From assembly GCA_027347125.1 (NCBI GenBank), contig DAIERC010000267.1, positions 1 to 11,340 of the forward strand: DNA of 11,340 bases. Reading direction: 5' to 3'. The notes under the pieces are model-generated. The model was given only the letters and a program-made list of their open reading frames with translations. It was not told where the DNA came from and searched no databases. The number at the start of each line of letters is the position of its first letter. The stretch's first letter is position 1. Shown in pieces: positions 1-7,284 of the stretch. Source of the DNA: Ignavibacteriales bacterium (GTDB lineage Bacteria; Bacteroidota; Ignavibacteria; Ignavibacteriales; Ignavibacteriaceae). Position numbers and translations under genes: made by a program.

Positions 1-975
1 ATTTAATTTTTCATTACGGTTCTCACCGAATTTTCTTACTATTTTTCCCGACCTGACCGGCCAGTTTAAACTTCCTTTTAACGCGGCGAACGATGTAAAA
101 CCGGCTGTTGAAAGGTTAACGTCGTAAACTTTTGAAGATGCTTCAGCATTTGCGGTTTCGGTATTTTTACCGGCAAAAGCGTTTTTGTTTTTTGCGGCAT
201 TAACTCTTTCGGCGGCAATCCTGGCTTCTTCGGCCTTTCTTTTTATCTCGGCTTCTTCAATTAATTTATTTATTAAATCTTTTATTTTTACTTCGGCATT
301 CTTTTTAGCGTCTATTTCACTTAGCAATGCGGTCTTATCGTTCCTGATGACTTTTAATATCCCTTTTCGTTCGTTCCTTTTTGTTTCAAGATTATTTTCT
401 TCCTGCTGCTTCTGTGCGGCAAGCTGTATTTTTTCCTCTTTTTCATTCTCAAGTTGTTCTTTAACAACTATCAGACTGTCTTTTTTCTCCTTGAGCCTGT
501 TTAAATCCTTAACCCTGCTTTCCGAAAATCTTTTTAAATACTTATACCTTAATAAAGCCTGTTCAAACGATTCGGCGTCTAGCACGCTTGCCCATTCGTC
601 CTCTGTACCGTGTTTGTATACGGATACTACATATTTGGAATAGTTACTCTTCAAAATTTTTATATCGGTCTGCAGATTACTGATTTTATTTTCGTTGTCC
701 GAAATTTGATTTTCTCTTAATTGCTCTTCGGATTTTAACTTGTTGATAAGGCTACGAATAAGAAAACTTTGCCGGTTATAATTTTCCAGCACATTATAAG
801 ATTCCCGCTCTTTTCTTGTTTTGAGTTTTAATTGACTCTCAAGAGAAGAAATTTCCTCTCTTATACGCGTAAGTTCGTTTTGCTTTTGGTTTATCCGGTT
901 TTTCTCCTGTGCGGAGATACTGGCAGTTGTAAAAAGAATTATTAAAAAAAAATAAATAATATTTTTTATTACCAT
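1..975 (-). CDS. EnvC-like murein hydrolase activator (M23 family), C-terminus cut by window edge
   Basis: The minus-strand reading frame is open from an ATG at 975-973 to the left edge, giving 325 visible codons. Residues 1-22 or so form a signal peptide ending in SISAQ, so the product is exported. Residues about 25-255 are a long Lys/Glu/Gln/Leu-rich coiled coil, and a lower-complexity Ala/Lys/Asn linker follows. From about residue 305 the reading LNWPVRSGKIVRKFGENRN matches the start of the EnvC/NlpD-type LytM (peptidase M23) domain. The zinc-ligand part lies outside the window, so it is unknown whether this is an active endopeptidase or, as in E. coli EnvC, a degenerate activator of amidases. 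The ATG overlaps the stop of the upstream DUF4292 gene by 7 bases, which suggests translational coupling. The family call is secure; the exact role (amidase activator or peptidase) is inferred. Confidence 0.88.
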   Translation of the reverse strand, partial: MVIKNIIYFFLIILFTTASISAQEKNRINQKQNELTRIREEISSLESQLKLKTRKERESYNVLENYNRQSFLIRSLINKLKSEEQLRENQISDNENKISNLQTDIKILKSNYSKYVVSVYKHGTEDEWASVLDAESFEQALLRYKYLKRFSESRVKDLNRLKEKKDSLIVVKEQLENEKEEKIQLAAQKQQEENNLETKRNERKGILKVIRNDKTALLSEIDAKKNAEVKIKDLINKLIEEAEIKRKAEEARIAAERVNAAKNKNAFAGKNTETANAEASSKVYDVNLSTAGFTSFAALKGSLNWPVRSGKIVRKFGENRNEKLN

Positions 976-1757
976 TTAATTACTGTTGCGTCATTTGGGA
1001 TTTGAAAATCAATTGAAATTTCGGGTTTATTGGCAATCATTTTTTTATACTTAATGGTAACGCTCTGGTCGTCTTTGTAATTGCGCAATTCAATTGTGTA
1101 AGGTACTGCAACATTTTCAAGGAAATCAAAATCGGAATATTTACCTTCAAGAATATTCTCGCCGGAAAAATTTGTTACTTTGAAATCAGTAATACCGAGG
1201 CTTCTTATATCTACTACGTAAGTTGTAGTAACCTGTGCAACGGAATCGGTATAAGTAAGAACATACTTGTCATATTCTACCGAATATTTTGTGGGCTGTT
1301 TATAAAGATGTTTTGTAAGGTTAACCGCCCCGATGAAGGAATCGATTAATTCATTAAAAGGTAAATCCACTTTAAAAATATTCTGCAATACATCATCGCT
1401 TACTGTGCCTTCGTACGCGGTATTTCTTAACGCATCGTAAAAGACAAAATTATCTTTTGCAACCAACGCCTCTGCCAGTTGAATGCCGAAAGGCCCGATC
1501 ACGGTAAAATAAAGCGAGTCCGGTTTAACAAGCGTAACCTTAAACGATGCTTTATTATCAAACTTGTCAGTTTTTATAAAAATTGTTCCCGTGCCGTCAA
1601 AAGTTTTAATGCTGCGTCTATTGGCTTCAAGTTTATTAACAAGGCGTTCGGCCGGAAGTATTTCTACTTCGGCGGTAGGCTTTGAAGGTACGCAGCCAGG
1701 AGACAATAAAAGTAATAGGTTTAAACAAATTACAGCAGGAAGAATTATTTTTTTCAA
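969..1757 (-). CDS. DUF4292 / LolA-LolB-like lipoprotein
   Basis: The product has 262 residues. It starts at TTG (1757-1755), whose bases overlap the TGA stop of the TPR gene as TTGA. The preceding in-frame codons are AAG, TAT, GGG, AAA and then a TGA stop, so no earlier start exists. AAAAGGG a few bases upstream is a plausible ribosome binding site. The N-terminus has KK and a Leu-rich core, with Cys22 after LSPG; this is an acceptable but not ideal lipobox, because Pro and Ser precede Gly. The body (TFDGTGTIFIKTD, then LVKPDSLYFTVIGPFGIQ) has the alternating beta pattern of DUF4292, a Bacteroidota family with the LolA/LolB half-barrel fold. LolA/LolB carry or insert lipoproteins at the outer membrane; a similar role here is inferred, since no DUF4292 member's function can be read from sequence alone. 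Its place between a TPR lipoprotein and EnvC fits envelope assembly. Confidence 0.85.
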   Translation of the reverse strand: MKKIILPAVICLNLLLLLSPGCVPSKPTAEVEILPAERLVNKLEANRRSIKTFDGTGTIFIKTDKFDNKASFKVTLVKPDSLYFTVIGPFGIQLAEALVAKDNFVFYDALRNTAYEGTVSDDVLQNIFKVDLPFNELIDSFIGAVNLTKHLYKQPTKYSVEYDKYVLTYTDSVAQVTTTYVVDIRSLGITDFKVTNFSGENILEGKYSDFDFLENVAVPYTIELRNYKDDQSVTIKYKKMIANKPEISIDFQIPNDATVIKW

Positions 1758-3574
1758 CTTATACCCTTTTCAATTTTTTCCTTAAGATCGTTATTGTTTT
1801 TGTCCATATCAAGGGCTTTTTTCCAAATTGATTTGGCTTTGTCTTTATTACCCATTTTAAATTCTATATCACCCAGGTGGTCCAGAATGTCCGGTTTCTC
1901 ACCGCCTACCGTTAACGCTTTCTGAACATAATTTTTTGCTTCAGTATAATTACCCATTTTAAAATAAATCCATCCCATTGTATCCAGGTAAGCGGAATTG
2001 GCAGAATCTAACTTCAATGCAATTTTAGACATCCTAAGAGCTTCGTCTAATTTTATCCCTCTTTCTGAAAGCGAGTACGCATAGTTATTATTAACCAGCG
2101 CGTTTGCCGAGTCGAGTTGTAATGCCCTGGAATATACGCTGTCGCATTTGGTCCAGTTTTTTTGCGCGTCGTAAATTAAGCCAAGCGTACCGAGCAAGTT
2201 AACATCGTCCGGCGAAATAGCTAAAGCTTTTTTAAGATAAATTATTGCGTCGTCGTTTTCTTTCAGCTGGCTTAAAGTAAAAGAATACGCAGATAAAGCA
2301 TTAAGGTCTTTCGGTTCAAGGTCTACGGCTTTCTTTAGATATGTTTTTGCTTCTTCATTTTTGTTGCTTTGCGCCAATGAAAGCCCTAATATAAGGTTAA
2401 CTCTAAAATCTTCGGGAAAAGATTTTATGGCTTCATCCATCACCTTTGCCGCGTCTTCATATTTATGGTTGTCAAAATAAAGTCCGCCAAGCCTTACCCA
2501 GGCTTCAACGTTCCAGCTAGCCAGGTTAGTAGCGGATTTAAATTCTTTAATAGCCGCGGAATCATTTTTCTCATTTATTGCAATAGCGCCAAGGTACATC
2601 TTTACCATCCAGTTTGTAGTGTCTTTGTCTATTGCTTCAAAAAATTTCTTTGTTACCGGAGTAAGCGTGCTGTCTTTTAACGATTGCTCAAAATACGTCG
2701 CGCCTATTCTCATCTTTGCTTCGAAGGGTATGCCGGGACGCTGAAGAATAAACGAATATTGATCGGCAGCTTCCTTCCATTTATCTTCATCGATATAAAT
2801 TTGTGCTTTCCTTTCGCGCGCATCAAGATCTTCCGGGTACAAATCGATAATCTCGTTTATAATTTTCATCGCGCTGTCGTATTTCTTATCACGCTGGTAA
2901 TATTCGGCAAGAAGTTTTTGTAAAGCGGTGTTGCTCGGATCTATGGTTAACAATTGATTTATCGAAGCGGCGGCCTTATCAAAATTACCCAAAGTTCCGT
3001 AAAGCTCCGCTACGCGGATAAGTACGTTCCAGTCTGGTCCGACCATTTCGGTTATTTTATTGTAAATGTTTATTGCGCTTAGCGGTTTATTCTCTTCATA
3101 AATGCGGGCAAGTTTATAATATGCATCAACATCGGAAGAATCCAGTTGAATTAATTTATTAAGAACCACCGCAGCCGAATCGAACTGCTTTCCCGCAGAA
3201 TAGATGTCGGATAACAGGTTGTAGAAATCTATCTTGGTCGAATCAAGTGCAACCGCTTTTCTTGAGTTCTCAAGGGCAAGCGAAAGTTTGTTAAGGTAAA
3301 AATAATTTTTTGCCAGCGCAAAATATATTCCCGGTTTGGGGTTAACCCTTAGCGCATCCTGGTAATCGATAATTGCTTCGGCATAATCGCCTTTGGCTTC
3401 TGCCAGCGAGCCGTTAATAAATTGATCTAATGCTTCGGCGCTGGGATTAAAATCTTTGTCGCCTAATAGATCGATTGTACTGTCATTCGGAACGGAAGTT
3501 TTTACGGTACTTTTTTGTGCGGCGCATCCAAATAAAAAAAGCGCCGGTAAGAAGAATACAAATATCCTTGTCAT
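1754..3574 (-). CDS. Lipoprotein with about 16 tetratricopeptide repeats
   Basis: The product has 606 residues. It starts with MTRIFVFFLPALFLFGC, a short signal peptide with lipobox LFG-Cys17, so it should be lipid-anchored in the envelope. From about residue 50 to 595 nearly all the protein is 34-residue TPR units, of which I count about 16. The units show the usual small/large pattern (for example NYTEAKNYVQKALTV, NEEAKTYLKKAVDLEP). The unit near residues 260-300 carries a short insertion. TPR solenoids are protein-binding scaffolds without catalytic activity; the partner is unknown. It is the first gene of the minus-strand operon, followed by DUF4292 (TTGA overlap) and envC. This suggests a scaffold for lipoprotein or peptidoglycan machinery at the outer membrane, which is inference. 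Upstream, AAAGAGA about 5 bases before ATG is only a weak ribosome site. Confidence 0.9.
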   Translation of the reverse strand: MTRIFVFFLPALFLFGCAAQKSTVKTSVPNDSTIDLLGDKDFNPSAEALDQFINGSLAEAKGDYAEAIIDYQDALRVNPKPGIYFALAKNYFYLNKLSLALENSRKAVALDSTKIDFYNLLSDIYSAGKQFDSAAVVLNKLIQLDSSDVDAYYKLARIYEENKPLSAINIYNKITEMVGPDWNVLIRVAELYGTLGNFDKAAASINQLLTIDPSNTALQKLLAEYYQRDKKYDSAMKIINEIIDLYPEDLDARERKAQIYIDEDKWKEAADQYSFILQRPGIPFEAKMRIGATYFEQSLKDSTLTPVTKKFFEAIDKDTTNWMVKMYLGAIAINEKNDSAAIKEFKSATNLASWNVEAWVRLGGLYFDNHKYEDAAKVMDEAIKSFPEDFRVNLILGLSLAQSNKNEEAKTYLKKAVDLEPKDLNALSAYSFTLSQLKENDDAIIYLKKALAISPDDVNLLGTLGLIYDAQKNWTKCDSVYSRALQLDSANALVNNNYAYSLSERGIKLDEALRMSKIALKLDSANSAYLDTMGWIYFKMGNYTEAKNYVQKALTVGGEKPDILDHLGDIEFKMGNKDKAKSIWKKALDMDKNNNDLKEKIEKGIS

Positions 3575-3735
3575 AAAGTCTCTTTAAATTTCAAAATAAA
3601 TTGATCTAAATATTTAAACTGTAATTTACTTTTTAACCGGATAGAAAAAAATATAAAATATTATCAACTAAAGCCGGATTTACCGTATGAAAATAGGAAA
3701 AAATTCAGATATATCCCGTAATGCCGTCACAATTC
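3575..3735. other. AT-rich intergenic region, probable 5' leader of the TPR operon
   Basis: This non-coding stretch lies between the TPR start codon and the divergent promoter. If the minus promoter is right, it is the untranslated leader of the TPR operon. I see no riboswitch-like fold, no convincing hairpin and no small gene in it; it is rich in A and T runs. Confidence 0.5.
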
Positions 3736-3772
3736 TTGCTTACAAATATAGTAAAGGCTATTTTTGTACAAA
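3736..3772. promoter_or_regulatory. Overlapping divergent promoters in an inverted repeat
   Basis: On the plus strand TTG (3736-3738), 20 bases, then TATTTTTG (3759-3766) is an exact match to the Bacteroidota -7 consensus TAnnTTTG. On the minus strand TTTG (3772-3769), 18 bases, then TATATTTG (3750-3743) is also exact. The two -7 boxes lie in an inverted repeat: TACAAATATAG (3741-3751), a 6-base spacer, then CTATTTTTGTA (3758-3768), matching at 10 of 11 positions. The plus promoter would serve the ATP-grasp gene with a leader of roughly 15 bases. The minus promoter would serve the TPR-DUF4292-envC operon with a leader near 160 bases. The boxes are seen directly; use as promoters is inferred. 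Confidence 0.62.
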
Positions 3773-3784
3773 CATAAAAGTAAA

Positions 3785-4702
3785 ATGGAAAAATTCGATT
3801 TAGGGCTGGCTTTTGTTTGGGAATATGATGACGGTTTTATCAATCTTATTGAGGAAACTCTGCACAAAGCCGGTCTTACCACTTTTCTTATTTCTAATTA
3901 CAACATCCGTGAAGTAACAAAAAGAATACAAGATAAAGATTTATATTTTTCCTTTTATATAGACCGCGCCTGGGATGTTGATGAAGAATTTGAGGCGCTA
4001 GGTAAAATATTATCCAAAAGAAAAACGGTTATTTTTAATCCTTATAACAAAGTGTTGCCGGCAATTGATAAAGCCAGTATGCACCTTGAGTTTATTTCGG
4101 CGGGAATAAATGTTCCTTACTCAATTATAATTCCTCCGCACAGCGAAAAAGAAGATATATATATTTCGATTGATGATCTGGCTATTTTGGGGCGACCTTT
4201 TATTATAAAGCCGTGTAATACAACAGGCGGAGGTATGGGAGTTGTTACAGGCGCCGAAACTTTAAAAGAAATTATTGAAGAAAGAACTATAAATTCCGAC
4301 GACAAATATATTTTGCAGGAAAAAATTTTCCCTTCTTTCTTTGACGGTAAAAGAGCATGGTTCAGATCGTTCTGGGCGTTCGGCAGCCCTATACCGGTTT
4401 GGTGGGACGACCAGACCCACATCTATAAGGAATTAACCAAGGATGAAGTATACTCATATAAACTGAGAAAATTATTTAATATTACAAAAATAATTGCCGA
4501 TACTACCAGGCTAGATTTTTTTTCAACAGAAATAGTTTATACCAGCAATAAAGAATTCGTTGTAATAGATTATGTTAACGATCAATGCGATATGCGTTTA
4601 AGTTCAAAGCATAAAGACGGCGTGCCGAATGCAGTAGTAAAACAAATAACAAATAATCTTTTAAAAAAGATCATCAAGCTGAAAAAGGAACAACAGAAAT
4701 AA
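3785..4702 (+). CDS. ATP-grasp domain enzyme, substrate unknown
   Basis: I place the start at ATG 3785 (305 residues). A TTG 21 bases upstream also keeps the frame open, but it falls inside the -7 promoter box. ATP-grasp enzymes join a carboxylate to an amine or thiol through an acyl-phosphate. Visible elements are Lys142 in GRPFIIKP, the flexible glycine loop NTTGGGMGV (145-153), the hinge pair Gln178-Glu179, and likely magnesium ligands Glu249 (FFSTEIV) and Asp262 with Asn265 (VIDYVND). The N-terminal 110 residues look like the usual pre-ATP-grasp alpha/beta domain. The nearest broad groups are glutathione-synthetase/RimK-like ligases, but the substrate-binding parts are not diagnostic. The only downstream partner is a small Ig-like membrane protein 23 bases away, which does not name a pathway. 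Family confident, reaction unknown. Confidence 0.85.
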   Translation: MEKFDLGLAFVWEYDDGFINLIEETLHKAGLTTFLISNYNIREVTKRIQDKDLYFSFYIDRAWDVDEEFEALGKILSKRKTVIFNPYNKVLPAIDKASMHLEFISAGINVPYSIIIPPHSEKEDIYISIDDLAILGRPFIIKPCNTTGGGMGVVTGAETLKEIIEERTINSDDKYILQEKIFPSFFDGKRAWFRSFWAFGSPIPVWWDDQTHIYKELTKDEVYSYKLRKLFNITKIIADTTRLDFFSTEIVYTSNKEFVVIDYVNDQCDMRLSSKHKDGVPNAVVKQITNNLLKKIIKLKKEQQK

Positions 4703-4725
4703 TTATAGGCGCCGCAAAATTAACA

Positions 4726-5139
4726 ATGAATAAATTTCATATTTACCTGGTTGTATTTTTAATTTTTTTAATAGGTTGTATCCTGCTCTATTATTATATT
4801 TTCAACATTTATGAAGTTACGTTTTCTGTTGTGCCGGAAAATTTATTTGCGGATAATCAATCTGAAATAACGATTACAACCATTCCGCTAAATGCGCTTG
4901 GTAAAAAAGTTCCTTTCAGAAATGCTTATACAACTTACAACATACCCGAAGGTAAAGAACTGGTTGAGGTTGTTTCGGAAAATAAAAAAGCCGGCATACT
5001 TGTATTGCGGGCAAAAGGTAAACCAGGCAAAGTTGTTGTTTTTGCTAAGGCAGAATACGCAATTTTACCTTCTTCTTTTGAAATAAATATTTACCCGAAC
5101 CTGGCCGGTAATGTTTATGATTCAGGAAATAAACTGTGA
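4726..5139 (+). CDS. Small membrane-anchored protein with Ig-like domain
   Basis: The product has 137 residues. Residues about 5-27 form one strongly hydrophobic segment; the rest is a soluble beta-rich domain. The stretch VTFSVVPENLFADNQSEITI, then pairs of hydrophobic strands ending in a Gly-Lys-Pro-Gly turn and VVVFAKAEY, resembles bacterial Ig-like (Big_1/invasin-type) folds, where a phrase like ADNQSEITIT opens the domain. A LIGC sequence inside the helix could be read as a lipobox, but eight further hydrophobic residues follow the Cys, so a plain transmembrane anchor is more likely. The domain would then sit outside the cytoplasmic membrane. It follows the ATP-grasp gene by 23 bases with no terminator between, so co-transcription is likely. 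No Shine-Dalgarno sequence is seen. Function unknown. Confidence 0.7.
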   Translation: MNKFHIYLVVFLIFLIGCILLYYYIFNIYEVTFSVVPENLFADNQSEITITTIPLNALGKKVPFRNAYTTYNIPEGKELVEVVSENKKAGILVLRAKGKPGKVVVFAKAEYAILPSSFEINIYPNLAGNVYDSGNKL

Positions 5140-5196
5140 AACTAAATTTAATTTTTTAATTATTAAGTAACTAGAATACTTTTAGAAACAAAATTT

Positions 5197-5200
5197 GAGG
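5197..5200 (+). promoter_or_regulatory. Ribosome binding site GAGG of the YjbH-like gene
   Basis: GAGG followed by AAAT sits directly before ATG 5205 and fixes the start. A weak promoter-like TACTTTTA lies at 5177-5184, 20 bases after a T run at 5152-5156. It lacks the G of the upstream box, so I do not call it separately. Confidence 0.6.
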
Positions 5201-5204
5201 AAAT

Positions 5205-5978
5205 ATGAAAAAGCTATTGTTATTCTTCAATTTTCTAGTAATCGGCGCGGCATTAACATTTGCCCAGGGAACTGCCGGTACAAACGCAAAGTTTGAATAC
5301 AGATCATTGATTGATATGCCCACCGCGGGCATATTACAAAAGGGTTACGTCGGCGTAACATCAGACGTATTGCCGCAAGGTACGCTAATTGAGAAATTAG
5401 AAGTAGGCGTATTCGACAACATAAGCTTCGGGATTTCTTACGGAGGCGTGGATGTTATCGGAGCAGGATCTCCAAACTGGTATAAACTGCCCGGCGTAAA
5501 TATCCGCTACAGGGTAATTAATGAAACTGTGGCATTTCCAGCGGTAACTCTCGGTTTCGATTCACAGGGTAAGGGCGAATATTTTGATTCAACATCAAGA
5601 TATGCGGTAAAATCACCGGGCTTTTTCGGAGCAGTAAGCAAAAATTTTGAGTTCATGGGATATCTAAGTTTGCACGGCACGGTAAATTATTCCCTGGAAA
5701 ATAAGGACGGCGATGATTTTTTAAACTTAATGATCGGCGCCGAAAAAACAATAGGCACCAGCGTTTCCTTAATAGGCGAATACAACTTTGCTTTTAACGA
5801 TAACTCTACCCGGTATTACGGAAGCGGCAACGGTTATCTTAACGTTGGCGTAAGATGGGCAATTGGCAACGGGTTTACTCTTGGTTTTGATTTAAGAGAT
5901 CTGTTAGACAACAAAAAGTGGAGCCCTTCTTCAGCGGATAGAGCAATTAGACTTGAGTACATAAAAAGCATTTTTTAA
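5205..5978 (+). CDS. YjbH-like small outer-membrane beta-barrel protein
   Basis: The product has 257 residues. Residues 1-20 form a signal peptide ending in TFAQ. The rest alternates polar and hydrophobic residues with many Gly and aromatic ends of strands, and the last residue is Phe, as in outer-membrane barrels. Residues 38-41 (MPTA) near the mature N-terminus and FPAVTLGFDSQGKGEY (111-126), followed by a strand with a Ser-Lys pair, resemble the YjbH family, where a P-lA-lG-xD-xxGTG pattern is typical. At about 235 mature residues it is far shorter than YjbH of enterobacteria and would be a single small barrel. YjbH proteins are linked to exopolysaccharide export, but no polysaccharide genes are nearby, so the role is open. 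The gene stands apart from its neighbours, with a 65-base gap upstream and 210 bases downstream. Confidence 0.65.
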   Translation: MKKLLLFFNFLVIGAALTFAQGTAGTNAKFEYRSLIDMPTAGILQKGYVGVTSDVLPQGTLIEKLEVGVFDNISFGISYGGVDVIGAGSPNWYKLPGVNIRYRVINETVAFPAVTLGFDSQGKGEYFDSTSRYAVKSPGFFGAVSKNFEFMGYLSLHGTVNYSLENKDGDDFLNLMIGAEKTIGTSVSLIGEYNFAFNDNSTRYYGSGNGYLNVGVRWAIGNGFTLGFDLRDLLDNKKWSPSSADRAIRLEYIKSIF

Positions 5979-6188
5979 TAATTAAAATCTTAAACTTTTC
6001 AGCTTAAAAAGTGTCTAACCTAATAAACAGAAATTGTATTTAATTATAGACAACAAAGTTTAGTTTTTAGTACATTGATGCGGTTGAGAAAAGCTTAATA
6101 TGTTACAAATCATGAGAAATATTTAAGCATTTTATTAGGCTCGGTTTTTGTGGATATTTAACTAAGTAGTTTAAGTGGAGGAGTTGAA
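5979..6188 (+). other. Intergenic region ahead of the lipoprotein cluster
   Basis: AT-rich, 210 bases, no gene seen. It holds an exact 9-base inverted pair, CCTAATAAA (6019-6027) with TTTATTAGG (6131-6139). An imperfect inner pair, GCTTAATAT (6093-6101) with ATATTTAAGC (6119-6128), could make a branched leader RNA. TTTTTG at 6145-6150 and TAGTTTAA at 6167-6174 are a poor promoter match with only 16 bases between. No convincing promoter or terminator was found. Confidence 0.4.
6177..6183 (+). promoter_or_regulatory. Strong ribosome binding site GGAGGAG
   Basis: GGAGGAG lies 5 bases before ATG 6189. It is the best Shine-Dalgarno match in the window and suggests high expression of the first lipoprotein. 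Confidence 0.8.
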
Positions 6189-7280
6189 ATGAAAAAATTA
6201 AAATTATTAAGCGGAATTATAATGATAATTACCGCTTTTTTGTTTGGAGGATGTTACACCCAGGTTGCCATGAGCAGCAATAACGGCGATAACTCTAATT
6301 CTTACGGGTATAGCAATGACCAGGAAAACCAAAACGACCAAACTCCTGCCGATTCCACCTACGGTGATCAATACGGAGATAACGGATATTACCAGGATCA
6401 ACAGCCAGGTTCGATCGATAACAATTATTACGGTTATCCCCCATTTGCCCAAAATCCTTTCTGGCGTTACAATTCGTCTTTCTCAATAGGCTTTGGATGG
6501 GGCAGTAGTTTTTTTGATCCGTACTATTGGGATCCTTTTGGATTGTGGACTTCATACTACCCAAATTACTGGGGCCCGTATCCTTATTACCCGGTTTATT
6601 ACGATCCGTATTACAGCCCGTATTGGGGCGGAAATTGGTTTTATAATAACGGGCAACGTTATACAAGATCGCGCGAAATGAATAATCTAAGAAACGATAA
6701 CGGTTACAGAACCCGCGGCGACCGCAATAGCTACGGCGGTTCATACGGGGCTACAATTCTCTCTTCGCCCAGCAGCACAAGAAGCGAACCATACAATACT
6801 ACAAGCGATAGAAGCAGAACACAAAGTCCTGCCGGTGTTAATAATTCAAGAAACGGCAACGATCGTAATCAAAACGGAGCGGCCAATAGGAATAATAATA
6901 ACTTAAGAAATGATAATGGCAGAAATCAAACTCAAAAGGTAGAAAGCAATAATTCTAACAGACAAAGCAACGGCGGTCAGCGTACCTATACTAGACCTAA
7001 CAATACAAGAAACTCGTCGGGAAGAAGTAATTATTCGGAACGCAGGCGTGAACCTCAAGGCAGTTACAGAAGCAATGCGCCGCGCTCATATTCTCCACCA
7101 GCAAGGTCTTATTCTCCGCCGGCAAGATCGTATTCGCCACCGGCAAGATCGTATTCGCCGCCGGCAAGATCTTACTCGCCGCCGGCAAGATCATATTCGG
7201 CACCGAGCAGTTATAGTCCGCCTGCTTCAAGTTCATCACAAGGCAGCAGAAGCGGTTCAGATAGAAATAGGGGTAGGTAA
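6189..7280 (+). CDS. Low-complexity lipoprotein with aromatic-rich core and RSYSPPA repeats
   Basis: The product has 363 residues, and I know no named family for it. The signal peptide ends in FLFGG with lipobox Cys22 (followed by YT). Residues 24-80 are Asn/Asp/Gln/Tyr-rich. Residues 89-158 are very aromatic: 30 of 70 are Phe, Trp or Tyr, with Pro and Gly, in phrases such as FDPYYWDPFG and YYDPYYSPYW. From 159 on it is basic and Asn/Arg/Ser-rich, with two copies of LRNDNG (167-172 and 239-244). Five RSYSPPA repeats follow from residue 299. The next gene is a diverged paralogue and the third is an FadL-type barrel, spaced as one operon. The product is probably anchored on the envelope and largely disordered. 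A structural, adhesive or surface role is a guess from composition only. Confidence 0.8.
   Translation: MKKLKLLSGIIMIITAFLFGGCYTQVAMSSNNGDNSNSYGYSNDQENQNDQTPADSTYGDQYGDNGYYQDQQPGSIDNNYYGYPPFAQNPFWRYNSSFSIGFGWGSSFFDPYYWDPFGLWTSYYPNYWGPYPYYPVYYDPYYSPYWGGNWFYNNGQRYTRSREMNNLRNDNGYRTRGDRNSYGGSYGATILSSPSSTRSEPYNTTSDRSRTQSPAGVNNSRNGNDRNQNGAANRNNNNLRNDNGRNQTQKVESNNSNRQSNGGQRTYTRPNNTRNSSGRSNYSERRREPQGSYRSNAPRSYSPPARSYSPPARSYSPPARSYSPPARSYSPPARSYSAPSSYSPPASSSSQGSRSGSDRNRGR
7083..7208 (+). repeat. 21-base tandem repeat encoding RSYSPPA
   Basis: Five full 21-base units (7083-7187) plus a degenerate sixth (RSYSAPS, 7188-7208). All differences among the five full units are synonymous, for example Arg as cgc/agg/aga and Ser as tca/tct/tcg. 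Units 3 and 4 differ at one base (cca against ccg), suggesting the most recent duplication. The repeat is open in other frames too and produces spurious reading frames on both strands. Confidence 0.9.
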
Positions 7281-7284
7281 TTAG

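Noticed and set aside
185..643. Plus-strand frame of 152 codons rich in Phe/Ser/Leu that looks like a membrane protein
   Set aside because: It is the antisense of the Lys/Glu-rich coiled coil of the envC-like gene; Lys/Glu codons read backwards give Phe/Ser/Leu. The minus-strand frame has a signal peptide and M23 homology.
3764..3784. TTG at 3764 as start of the ATP-grasp gene
   Set aside because: It lies inside the TATTTTTG promoter box and adds seven residues with no family support; ATG 3785 is preferred.
5985..6015. Possible terminator after the YjbH-like gene (ACTTTT with AAAAGT)
   Set aside because: Only six AT-rich pairs with no following T run; too weak to call.
6207..6744. Minus-strand frames across the first lipoprotein gene
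   Set aside because: Low-complexity AAY/TAY-rich codons leave the opposite strand open; no ribosome site, signal or family match.
7083..7208. Tandem repeat considered as a CRISPR array
   Set aside because: Units are contiguous with no spacers and are translated in frame within a gene.
7048..7284. Arg/Gln/His-rich frame across the repeat array
   Set aside because: A shadow of the 21-base repeat in another frame; it has no start context of its own and ends just after the lipoprotein gene.
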